Part shown: piece after piece, positions 15,919 to 23,828 of the stretch
Position numbering within the stretch: the first letter of the stretch is position 1
Layout of the letters: the number at the start of each line of letters is the position of its first letter
Source of the DNA: JBAXTE01 sp037130365
GTDB taxonomy: Bacteria; Bacteroidota; Bacteroidia; Bacteroidales; WCHB1-69
Direction of reading: 5' to 3'
Length of the DNA stretch: 64,000 nt
Assembly (NCBI GenBank): GCA_037130365.1
Contig: JBAXTE010000005.1
Coordinates: 1-64,000, forward strand
Notes under the pieces: generated by a model
What the model was told of the DNA's origin: nothing
Database searches by the model: none
Seen by the model: the letters and a program-made list of their open reading frames with translations, nothing else
Position numbers and translations under genes: made by a program

Positions 15919-16749
15919 TTATTCTTTTATTTCTTTGAAAAATTCCTGCTTTTTTAATTTTTTTAAATTGACTTTTTCATGTCTCGTTCTACCATTTGGT
16001 AATTCATAGATAGTTAATTTATTTTTAATATACTCCAAATGAAAATATCTTGTAGAATCTTTCTTTAAACACATTGAATTATACTGATAATCATCAGAAC
16101 AAGAAATTGTCACTTTTTTATCTTCAATTAATCCTTTTAATTCGCCAAAACTTATAAGTTGATTCTTTGTGTCAGTGAACCGATATGCTAATAATGATTT
16201 TGAATTTAAAGTATTTAACTGCGACCAGATTTCGGAGTCATATGTAAATATCCCCTTTGGCGTCGACGGTATATCCAAAGTTTTAAGTCTATGCTTTTTA
16301 AAATGAATTTTGTCTTTTCCATAGTCAATTGTCAATTTATCACCCAAAACTTTAATTATTAAAGAATCTGATAAGGGCCATTGTTTTGCCACAATATAAT
16401 TCAATTTGTCTTCAATCACTTTCATTTCCATCTCAGAGGCAGTCTCAAGTCCAAAAAAATAAGTTGATGATTGAATTAATACTGTTTTCTTCTCAAAATT
16501 CAAATACAAAATTACAAATTCATTTTTCGCCAAACATTCGCAAACGTCATTGCCAGATGAGATTAAACTTAAATAATTTTCATTTATCCAAAAATCAGTC
16601 GAATCAGGATAGTCCTTTTTCCCCTCATTTAAATTTTTAACAGCTAATTTTTCCGAGGTTAATTGGTTTGTTTTGTTTGAATTATTAATGCATCCTCCAA
16701 AAACAAGAATTATTGATAATAAGATGAAAATATTGTATGTTTTTTTCAT
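15919..16749 (-). CDS. Lipoprotein of unknown function in a repeat-bracketed unit
   Basis: 276 aa, no family recognised. The lipobox is FGGC at about residue 20. The body is Lys/Ser/Leu rich, with SCSDDYQYNSMCLKK as a distinctive segment. The gene is bounded by an exact 10-base inverted repeat and preceded by no shared operon partner. The arrangement is cassette-like, though the repeats do not match the integron R-box consensus exactly. The G+C content is low, like the island at 2.7-7.2 kb. Confidence 0.65.
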   Translation of the reverse strand: MKKTYNIFILLSIILVFGGCINNSNKTNQLTSEKLAVKNLNEGKKDYPDSTDFWINENYLSLISSGNDVCECLAKNEFVILYLNFEKKTVLIQSSTYFFGLETASEMEMKVIEDKLNYIVAKQWPLSDSLIIKVLGDKLTIDYGKDKIHFKKHRLKTLDIPSTPKGIFTYDSEIWSQLNTLNSKSLLAYRFTDTKNQLISFGELKGLIEDKKVTISCSDDYQYNSMCLKKDSTRYFHLEYIKNKLTIYELPNGRTRHEKVNLKKLKKQEFFKEIKE

Positions 16750-16758
16750 TTTTATAAT

Positions 16759-16768
16759 AGCCCATAAC
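16759..16768. repeat. 10-base inverted repeat flanking the lipoprotein gene (5' side)
   Basis: AGCCCATAAC, the partner of 15908-15917. Confidence 0.6.
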
Positions 16769-16844
16769 TAGAGTATAAAATATCTTTGGGCAATTTTATA
16801 CTAAGATTTGGTATAATCAGTTTTTACATGCCAAATCAGGAAGC

Positions 16845-17756
16845 TTATTTACAAAAATCGTTTATGTTTTTTTCTGCTTCCTTATAGCCTAATTCAAGCG
16901 CTTTTTTCCAATCTTCACAACCTTTTTGGGCTTTTCCAAGTTTTCTATGACAAAAGCCACGATAGTAAAAAGCCATGTCGTATTTTGGATTTAATTCAAT
17001 CGCTTTATTGTATAATTCTATGGATTTTGAATATTCTAATTGTGAATAATAAATATAGCCTTTGTAAAAATAACTTCGTGCATGCTTTGGATTTAATTCG
17101 ATACTTTTATCAAAATCTGACATTGCGTTATCATAATTTTTGAGAGAGAAATAAGCCAAACCACGATTAAAAAAACACAAAAAATCTGAGGATGAAATGT
17201 TTATAGCTTGATTGAAAAATTCAATTGCCTTTTTATCGTTTTGCAAAGCATAATAGCAAAGTCCGATATACAACCACGCATCTTTATCTTTGGAGTTTTT
17301 ATCAATTACTTTATTGAAATCTTCTATCCCCTCGTAGTACTTTTTGAGATTATATTTGCATATACCTCGGTTGTACCATGCATCTTTTAAATCAGGATTT
17401 AAGCTAAGCAATTTTGAATAATCTACAATTGCCAACTCGTGTTTTTGAGTTTCTTGATAGCAATAACCTCTATAGTTTAAAGCATCTTGGTCTTCTGAAT
17501 TTCTTGACAAAACGGTGGTAAAATCTTCAATTGCTTTAGGATAATTTTTCAAGCTATAATATGATAATGCTCTGCTATAATAAGCTTCGGTATAGCTTGG
17601 GTTTTCTGTAATTGCAAGTGAGAAAGAATTAATTGCATTTTGATAGTTTTTATCAAGATATTGCTTTAATCCTTTTTCGTAATTTTCATTATTTTGAGCA
17701 AATGTAGTTGATAATAAACCAAGGAAAATTATCAAAATTAAAGATATTCGTTTCAT
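16845..17756 (-). CDS. Exported TPR-repeat protein
   Basis: 303 aa with a signal peptide (MKRISLILIIFLGLLSTTFA). The rest is about eight consecutive 34-residue tetratricopeptide repeats, readable as units like AWYNRGICKYNLKKY, AFYYRGFCHRKLGKA and ALNYRGYCYQETQK, with the usual A-x-x-Y-x-R-G pattern. TPR arrays form scaffolds for protein interaction; here the location would be periplasmic. The end QKGCEDWKKALELG is common in this family. Partner unknown; it may form a transcription unit with the lipoprotein downstream. Confidence 0.85.
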   Translation of the reverse strand: MKRISLILIIFLGLLSTTFAQNNENYEKGLKQYLDKNYQNAINSFSLAITENPSYTEAYYSRALSYYSLKNYPKAIEDFTTVLSRNSEDQDALNYRGYCYQETQKHELAIVDYSKLLSLNPDLKDAWYNRGICKYNLKKYYEGIEDFNKVIDKNSKDKDAWLYIGLCYYALQNDKKAIEFFNQAINISSSDFLCFFNRGLAYFSLKNYDNAMSDFDKSIELNPKHARSYFYKGYIYYSQLEYSKSIELYNKAIELNPKYDMAFYYRGFCHRKLGKAQKGCEDWKKALELGYKEAEKNINDFCK

Positions 17757-17877
17757 TTTTTTAGTGTTTTATTTTTCAAATTTAATACAAAATGTGTTTA
17801 AAAAACAATACTCAACAAAATTTATTTATTAAGTAAATCAAAAAAGAGAGATTTATTTTGGGCATCGCAAAGCAGAA

Positions 17878-18678
17878 TCAATGTATTTCTATGGTGCCAT
17901 TAAAAGAGTGCTTAACGGGTCCTCGGAGCCAAATATTTTGATATTTATCTCCGTTTTGCTCAAAAGTGACCTCAAAAGAGCCTCCTAAAGCATCAACATT
18001 AATAGTATTAAATGGCAAGTTTAACTTGTTTGAAATTGCAATTGCAGAAGCCGTGATTCCCGTTCCACAAGAAAGGGTTTCTGCCTCCACTCCTCTTTCG
18101 TATGTACGCACAAATAAACGACCTTTTGAAAAAGAGGCAAAATTTACATTTGTTCCCGCTGGAGCAAACCGCTGATCGAAACGTAACATTTTCCCCATTC
18201 CCTCTACTGCAGCATTTTTTGCATTATCAACAAAAACTACCAAATGAGGAGAGCCCGTGTTTAGAAAAACATCGTCTTCAAACAACTCAATTGAGGATAC
18301 ATCAATCATTTTCAATTTAATATCATAGGAAATGGTTTCTTCATGAGAGAGTATTTCGCTGTAGTGAATACCGTCAATTGCATCGAACGTAAAATGAGAT
18401 TTTGAATATCCTAAAGAAGCGGCAAAAGCAGTAATACATCGACCGCCATTGCCACACATTGTGCCTTCAAATCCATCTGAATTATAATATTTCATCGAAA
18501 AATCTAATCCATTAACAGTTGAATTCATCAGCAGAATCAGCCCATCAGCTCCAATACCATATTTTCTGTGGCATAGATGAAAAACTTGTTCATTTGTAAG
18601 TGAGATTTCACTGGTTCTGTTATCAATCAAAATAAAGTCGTTGCCAGCACCATGCATTTTTGAAAAAGCTATTTGCAT
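17878..18678 (-). CDS. dapF: Diaminopimelate epimerase
   Basis: 266 aa. Interconverts LL- and meso-diaminopimelate for lysine and peptidoglycan. The two catalytic cysteines are in MCGNGGRC and LSCGTGITAS. The N-terminal MHGAGNDFILIDNR is the family hallmark. Normal length, cytosolic, ATG start. The small membrane protein gene at 18698-19366 ends 19 bases before it, suggesting co-transcription. Confidence 0.97.
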   Translation of the reverse strand: MQIAFSKMHGAGNDFILIDNRTSEISLTNEQVFHLCHRKYGIGADGLILLMNSTVNGLDFSMKYYNSDGFEGTMCGNGGRCITAFAASLGYSKSHFTFDAIDGIHYSEILSHEETISYDIKLKMIDVSSIELFEDDVFLNTGSPHLVVFVDNAKNAAVEGMGKMLRFDQRFAPAGTNVNFASFSKGRLFVRTYERGVEAETLSCGTGITASAIAISNKLNLPFNTINVDALGGSFEVTFEQNGDKYQNIWLRGPVKHSFNGTIEIH

Positions 18679-18697
18679 AAAATTTTTGGTTTAATAG

Positions 18698-19366
18698 TTA
18701 TTCCATTTTCCTTTCAACTAATTTTTTAAAACGATCTGTGAGGTCTAATTGGTAAACGGAATTATTTATTATCAAAAAATAGTTGTTTTCTAAAACACTT
18801 AATTCAGCATTTTCAATATCTGAAATGCCGAATATAATAGCCTTATTTGCAGATCGTTTATATCCTGTAAAACGAATAGGTGAAGCCCAAAATTCGATTG
18901 TGAAATTAAGTGTATTTGATTCATTTGTTTTATTCATAAGCAAAGAATCTAAATGGATATCTGCTTTAAGAATAGGAATAATATACGTTTTCTTTGCAAT
19001 CATTACATCCTTTATGAGTTGAATCGTATCAGCATGCGTATATTCAACTTCGGAATTACCAATAAAACTGTCCATGAGAATTGGAGTATTCTGAGTGCTG
19101 TCAGAATTTAAATCATTATAAACACCCAATGTGTCTACAGTTTGTTCTTTTTGCTTTTTTATTGAAACATCTGCCTTTTTGGCATTAGAATCAGACAACT
19201 TGTCGGATGACGAAAAAAGTTTTCGAGAATTAGAAATAATATCTAAATCAGATATAGAGACTTGTTTGAATTGATTTAGGTACAATAATATCGCTAATCC
19301 AACAATTATTGGTATAAAAACTGCTAATGAAATTCGGATTAATCGTTTTCGCTTGTATTTTAACAT
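18698..19366 (-). CDS. Membrane-anchored protein of unknown function
   Basis: 222 aa from the ATG at 19364-19366; the longer frame would need TTG. A basic N-terminus (MLKYKRKRLIRIS) followed by a single transmembrane segment (residues about 12-29) predicts an N-in signal anchor with the rest periplasmic. The central part is Ser/Asp/Lys-rich. The C-terminal half contains FTIEFWASPIRFTGYKRS and a beta-rich end, a pattern seen in small conserved Bacteroidetes proteins upstream of dapF. No function assigned. Confidence 0.7.
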   Translation of the reverse strand: MLKYKRKRLIRISLAVFIPIIVGLAILLYLNQFKQVSISDLDIISNSRKLFSSSDKLSDSNAKKADVSIKKQKEQTVDTLGVYNDLNSDSTQNTPILMDSFIGNSEVEYTHADTIQLIKDVMIAKKTYIIPILKADIHLDSLLMNKTNESNTLNFTIEFWASPIRFTGYKRSANKAIIFGISDIENAELSVLENNYFLIINNSVYQLDLTDRFKKLVERKME

Positions 19367-19557
19367 GAATCGATATATAGAATGCAAAGATAATTAAAAG
19401 AGTGCAACAATTTGATTTTTCCAATTATTCCTTGTGTAATATTTATTGAGAATTGAAATCAAAATCAAGTTTAATTTTAACACAAATTATAAAATTTACA
19501 GTAATAAAAGGGGCTTTAAAACGTTTTGAACTCGCTAATAAAAAAGTGATATTTGTT

Positions 19558-20964
19558 ATGAACATAGAAAGAAAGGTTAATACATTTAAAGTTGCATTAG
19601 TCATGATTTTTGCAACATTAATTTCATTCCCCATCCAAGCTCAAGATTCTGCAAATAGGGGTACGATCATTAAAACTGGTCCTGATTTTACCGTAGCAGC
19701 AGAAAATTCAATTCACGCAGTAGTTCATATTAAAACTGAATTTGCACGCAAAAGCAGTGTTTATGATGATTTTTTCGGATTAGGAAATCCATTTTCATTT
19801 TTTAATCCTCAAGAAAATGCATATCCATTAGTTGCAACAGGCTCTGGAGTAATAATTGAAGCAGATGGATATATTATCACCAATAATCATGTGGTGCAAG
19901 ATGCAAATATTATTACGGTAACATTGAACGACAAAAGAGAGTTTACGGCAGAATTAATTGGAACAGATGCTTCTTCGGATTTAGCTTTGATAAAAATAAA
20001 TGCAAGCAATCTTCCAAAATTAAATTTTGGCAATTCGGATCAAGCAAAAGTTGGTGAATGGGTTTTGGCTGTGGGTAATCCTTTTAATCTCACATCTACC
20101 GTAACAGCAGGAATTATTAGTGCAAAAGCACGAAATTTAAATATTCTAGGAAATAATAGTTCTGTTGAATCTTTTTTGCAAACCGATGCAGCTGTTAATT
20201 CAGGGAACAGTGGTGGTGCTTTAGTAAATATTAATGGTGATTTAATTGGGATAAACGCCGCAATTGCATCAAATACTGGCTCTTATTCGGGATACTCGTT
20301 TGCCATACCTAGCAATATTGTCAAAAAAGTAGCCGAAGATTTGAAAAAATATGGAGAAGTCCAACGATCTTTTTTAGGCGCTTCGTTTACGGAAATAAAC
20401 AACAAACTTGCCTCAGATTTAAATTTAAAGGAGATAAAAGGAATATATATTAACAGCGTTGATCCAAAGGGAGCTGCTGCAGAAAGTGAAATATTAAAAG
20501 GTGATATTATTATTGAACTTAACGGATCTCAAACAAACAGCTACTCAATTTTTAAAGAGTTTCTAGCCCAACATCGTCCAGGAGATAAAATTGAAGCTAA
20601 AATATTAAGGGACAACAAAGAGATGATAAAAACGATTGTCTTAAGGAATAAAAATGGAACAACTGCTATTGTAAAAAAAGAAGAACAAAATATAGCATCG
20701 ATGATAGGTGCAACATTAACACCCATCGACAATAGAACAAAGCAACTATTAAGAATCAATAATGGTCTTAAAGTAGAACGAGTCGATAATGGCCTTTTTA
20801 AAAATGCTGGAATACAAGAAGGTTTCATAGTCGTATCCATCGATCGTAGAGCTATATACAAGACTGAGGACATCGACAATTACTTAAAAAATAAAAAAGG
20901 AGGATTTACCATCGAAGGATTTTATCTCAATGGAATGAAAGTGATTTATGCCATTGGAATTTGA
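19558..20964 (+). CDS. Deg/HtrA-type periplasmic serine protease
   Basis: 468 aa from the ATG at 19558, which gives a proper signal peptide (VALVMIFATLISFPIQAQ); the upstream TTG extension is unlikely. Trypsin-like domain with the His in ITNNHVV, the Asp in SSDLALI and the Ser in NSGNSGGAL, followed by two PDZ domains (the first around IKGIYINSVDPKGAAAESE). DegP/DegQ family members degrade or refold misfolded envelope proteins. Located directly upstream of rpoD with a 63-base gap. Confidence 0.95.
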   Translation: MNIERKVNTFKVALVMIFATLISFPIQAQDSANRGTIIKTGPDFTVAAENSIHAVVHIKTEFARKSSVYDDFFGLGNPFSFFNPQENAYPLVATGSGVIIEADGYIITNNHVVQDANIITVTLNDKREFTAELIGTDASSDLALIKINASNLPKLNFGNSDQAKVGEWVLAVGNPFNLTSTVTAGIISAKARNLNILGNNSSVESFLQTDAAVNSGNSGGALVNINGDLIGINAAIASNTGSYSGYSFAIPSNIVKKVAEDLKKYGEVQRSFLGASFTEINNKLASDLNLKEIKGIYINSVDPKGAAAESEILKGDIIIELNGSQTNSYSIFKEFLAQHRPGDKIEAKILRDNKEMIKTIVLRNKNGTTAIVKKEEQNIASMIGATLTPIDNRTKQLLRINNGLKVERVDNGLFKNAGIQEGFIVVSIDRRAIYKTEDIDNYLKNKKGGFTIEGFYLNGMKVIYAIGI

Positions 20965-21027
20965 ATTGAACATAACACAGAACTTTTGGTTATAATAAAA
21001 GGTTGAAAAACTAATAGAAAGAAAGAC

Positions 21028-21888
21028 ATGAGACAATTAAAAATATCAAAATCAATTACTAACCGCGAAACGGCATCTCTTGACAAATATCTTCAAGATA
21101 TTGGTAAAGAGGAGATGATAACTCCAGCTGAAGAGGTAGAGTTAGCTCGCAGAATTAAAGCTGGAGACGAAAAAGCACTCGAAAAACTCACAAAAGCAAA
21201 CTTGCGATTTGTAGTATCTGTTGCAAAACAATATCAAAATCAAGGACTTAGCTTGCCAGATTTAATTAATGAAGGAAATGTAGGGCTTATAAAAGCTGCC
21301 CGACGATTTGATGAAACCCGAGGATTCAAATTTATTTCATACGCCGTATGGTGGATTCGTCAAGCAATTTTGCAAAGTATAGCCGAACAATCTAGGCTTG
21401 TCCGCTTACCTCTTAATCAAGTTGGATCATTAAATAAACTTAAAAAAGAAATTTCTTATTTAGAGCAAAAACTTGAACGACCTCCAACCGTTGCTGAATT
21501 GAGTATTTCGTTGGATATTCCTGAACATAAAGTAAGTGATTATTTAAAGATAAATTCGAAGTATATTTCTATGGATGCACCAATTGCTCCAGACGAGGAC
21601 ACAAAGTTTATCGATACATTTATGAGCGACGATAATCAGGGAACTGATTTAGGATTAATGCAAGAATCGCTTACTGATGAGCTAAATAGAACTGTTTCAA
21701 CATTAAGTAGTAAAGAAAAAGAAGTGCTATTTATGTATTATGGAATTGGTCATAATCACGAATTTACTCTTGAAGAAATTGGGGCACAATTTGATTTAAC
21801 TAGAGAACGTGTTCGTCAAATAAAAGAAAAAGCAATTCGTAGATTAAAACATAGCAACAAAAGCAAAAATCTAAAAACATATTTGTAA
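21028..21888 (+). CDS. rpoD: Primary RNA polymerase sigma factor (sigma-70/RpoD)
   Basis: 286 aa, the short Bacteroidota form of the vegetative sigma factor lacking region 1.1. Region 2 is evident (NLRFVVSVAKQYQNQGL, DLINEGNVGLIKA, KFISYAVWWIRQAI). Region 3 (LERPPTVAEL) and region 4 with its helix-turn-helix (FTLEEIGAQFDLTRERVRQI) follow. It recognises the TAnnTTTG promoters seen throughout. An intrinsic terminator follows. Confidence 0.97.
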   Translation: MRQLKISKSITNRETASLDKYLQDIGKEEMITPAEEVELARRIKAGDEKALEKLTKANLRFVVSVAKQYQNQGLSLPDLINEGNVGLIKAARRFDETRGFKFISYAVWWIRQAILQSIAEQSRLVRLPLNQVGSLNKLKKEISYLEQKLERPPTVAELSISLDIPEHKVSDYLKINSKYISMDAPIAPDEDTKFIDTFMSDDNQGTDLGLMQESLTDELNRTVSTLSSKEKEVLFMYYGIGHNHEFTLEEIGAQFDLTRERVRQIKEKAIRRLKHSNKSKNLKTYL

Positions 21889-21908
21889 ATTTAAATCTAA
21901 TATTACTT

Positions 21909-21940
21909 AAGCACTTCGTTTTTAGGAATGAGGTGCTTTT
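21909..21940 (+). terminator. Terminator after rpoD
   Basis: AAGCACTTC pairs with GAGGTGCTT (one mismatch), followed by a T-rich run. It begins 20 bases after the rpoD stop. Confidence 0.75.
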
Positions 21941-22058
21941 GTTTTTGATTGAATTTGAACTTGTTAACATTAAATGTTGATAAAAAAACATAAAATAATT
22001 TCATATCTCAATTAGTATAAAGATATTTGCATACAAATTTCAGAACAGAAAAAGAATC

Positions 22059-23666
22059 ATGTCAAATACTAGGTATATTTTTGTAACAGGCGGTGTTGCT
22101 TCATCGTTGGGAAAAGGTATTATATCCGCCTCCCTAGCTAAATTACTAAAAGCAAGAGGCTTTTCGGCAACTATCCAAAAGCTAGATCCATATATTAACA
22201 TCGATCCAGGAACATTAAATCCATACGAACATGGTGAGTGTTTTGTAACCGAAGATGGCGCTGAGACTGATCTCGACTTAGGTCATTACGAGCGATTTTC
22301 GAATACTCCTACTTCGCAGGATAATAACGTTACAACCGGAAAAATATACCAAACCGTAATTAACAAAGAGCGTCGTGGGGATTATCTTGGAGAAACGGTT
22401 CAGGTTGTTCCACATATAACCGATGAAATAAAATATAAGATTAAAAAACTCGGGAATAACGACCAATTTGATTTTGTAATTACTGAAATTGGTGGCACAG
22501 TTGGGGATATTGAATCCTTTCCTTTTATTGAGGCAGTTCGTCAAATGAAATGGGAAATGGGAACAAAGTGCTTAAATATCCACCTTACATTGGTTCCCTA
22601 TTTGGCTGCTGCTGGTGAACTAAAGACAAAACCCACTCAACACTCTGTCAAAACATTGCTTGAACAAGGAGTACAACCAGATATTATTGTTTGTCGTACA
22701 GAACATTCTCTTAACGATAGCATGCGAAACAAAATTGCACTATTTTGCAATGTTGACCCAACTTCTGTTATTGAATCTATCGATGCTGAAACTATTTACG
22801 ATGTTCCATTATTGATGTTTCAAGAAGGATTAGACAAAGAAGTTCTTCGAAAAACAGGCATAAGTAATGCACCAGAGCCCGATTTAACGTTGTGGAATAG
22901 TTTTTTAGAAAAGCTAAAGAATCCAACATCAAGTGTAACTATTGCTTTGGTAGGTAAATATGTAGAGCTTAAAGATGCATATAAATCAATATCAGAATCG
23001 TTTGTACATGCTGGAGTTTCAAATCTGTGCAAGGTAAAAGTAAAACTTATTCACTCTGAATTTTTGGATATAGAAACAATTGACGAAAAATTAAAGGATG
23101 TTCATGGCATTCTAGTCGCCCCAGGTTTTGGCGCTAGAGGAATTGAAGGAAAAATTTTAGCCGTTAAATATGCTCGCGAAAACAAAATCCCTTTTCTGGG
23201 AATCTGCTTAGGAATGCAATGTGCTGTTATTGAATTTGCTCGCAATGTAATAGGTTGGGAAGATGCACATACTACTGAAATTAATCCAAAAACAATGCAT
23301 CCAGTAATCGACATAATGGATGAACAAAAAGAAATCGACGGATTAGGTGGAACGATGCGTTTAGGAGCTTATCCATGCGAAATTGCTGCAAATACACTCG
23401 CTTATTCAATTTACAATACTACTAGAATATCCGAACGACATCGACACAGATTTGAGTTTAATAATAATTATTCCAATGATTTTATTAATGCTGGTATGGT
23501 GCTTTCGGGAATAAACCCAATTAAAAAACTTGTTGAAATTATCGAAATTCCAAGTCATCCTTGGTTTATTGGAGTTCAATTTCATCCAGAATATAAAAGC
23601 ACTGTTGCTAATCATCATCCTTTATTTGTCAATTTTGTGAAGGCGGCACTCCTTCATCAAGGGTAA
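22059..23666 (+). CDS. pyrG: CTP synthase
   Basis: 535 aa, ATP- and glutamine-dependent amination of UTP to CTP. The N-terminal synthetase domain starts with FVTGGVASSLGKGI (P-loop-like) and has IEIGGTVGDIES-type sequence (TEIGGTVGDIESFPF). The C-terminal class I glutamine amidotransferase has the nucleophile Cys in LGICLGMQC and the His/Glu of FHPEYKS. Full length. Single gene with a weak stem-loop behind it. Confidence 0.98.
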   Translation: MSNTRYIFVTGGVASSLGKGIISASLAKLLKARGFSATIQKLDPYINIDPGTLNPYEHGECFVTEDGAETDLDLGHYERFSNTPTSQDNNVTTGKIYQTVINKERRGDYLGETVQVVPHITDEIKYKIKKLGNNDQFDFVITEIGGTVGDIESFPFIEAVRQMKWEMGTKCLNIHLTLVPYLAAAGELKTKPTQHSVKTLLEQGVQPDIIVCRTEHSLNDSMRNKIALFCNVDPTSVIESIDAETIYDVPLLMFQEGLDKEVLRKTGISNAPEPDLTLWNSFLEKLKNPTSSVTIALVGKYVELKDAYKSISESFVHAGVSNLCKVKVKLIHSEFLDIETIDEKLKDVHGILVAPGFGARGIEGKILAVKYARENKIPFLGICLGMQCAVIEFARNVIGWEDAHTTEINPKTMHPVIDIMDEQKEIDGLGGTMRLGAYPCEIAANTLAYSIYNTTRISERHRHRFEFNNNYSNDFINAGMVLSGINPIKKLVEIIEIPSHPWFIGVQFHPEYKSTVANHHPLFVNFVKAALLHQG

Positions 23667-23679
23667 AAAATATTTTCAA

Positions 23680-23704
23680 GAAACGGCTTCGGTCGTTTTT
23701 TTAA
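23680..23704 (+). terminator. Weak terminator after pyrG
   Basis: AAACGG-CTTC-GGTCGTTT forms a short stem followed by seven T. It begins 14 bases after the stop. Confidence 0.5.
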
Positions 23705-23828
23705 CTATAAATACTTAATGAAAGGCAACCTTTTTAATTAAACTGCAATCATTTATAAAATCACTTTTCTTTACTTAATTACTTCTAACAAATAATATTC
23801 TTAAAGCATAAAAAACAATCAACAATTT

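Noticed and set aside
19453..19557. N-terminal extension of the Deg protease from a TTG
   Set aside because: The ATG at 19558 gives a normal signal peptide; the extension does not.
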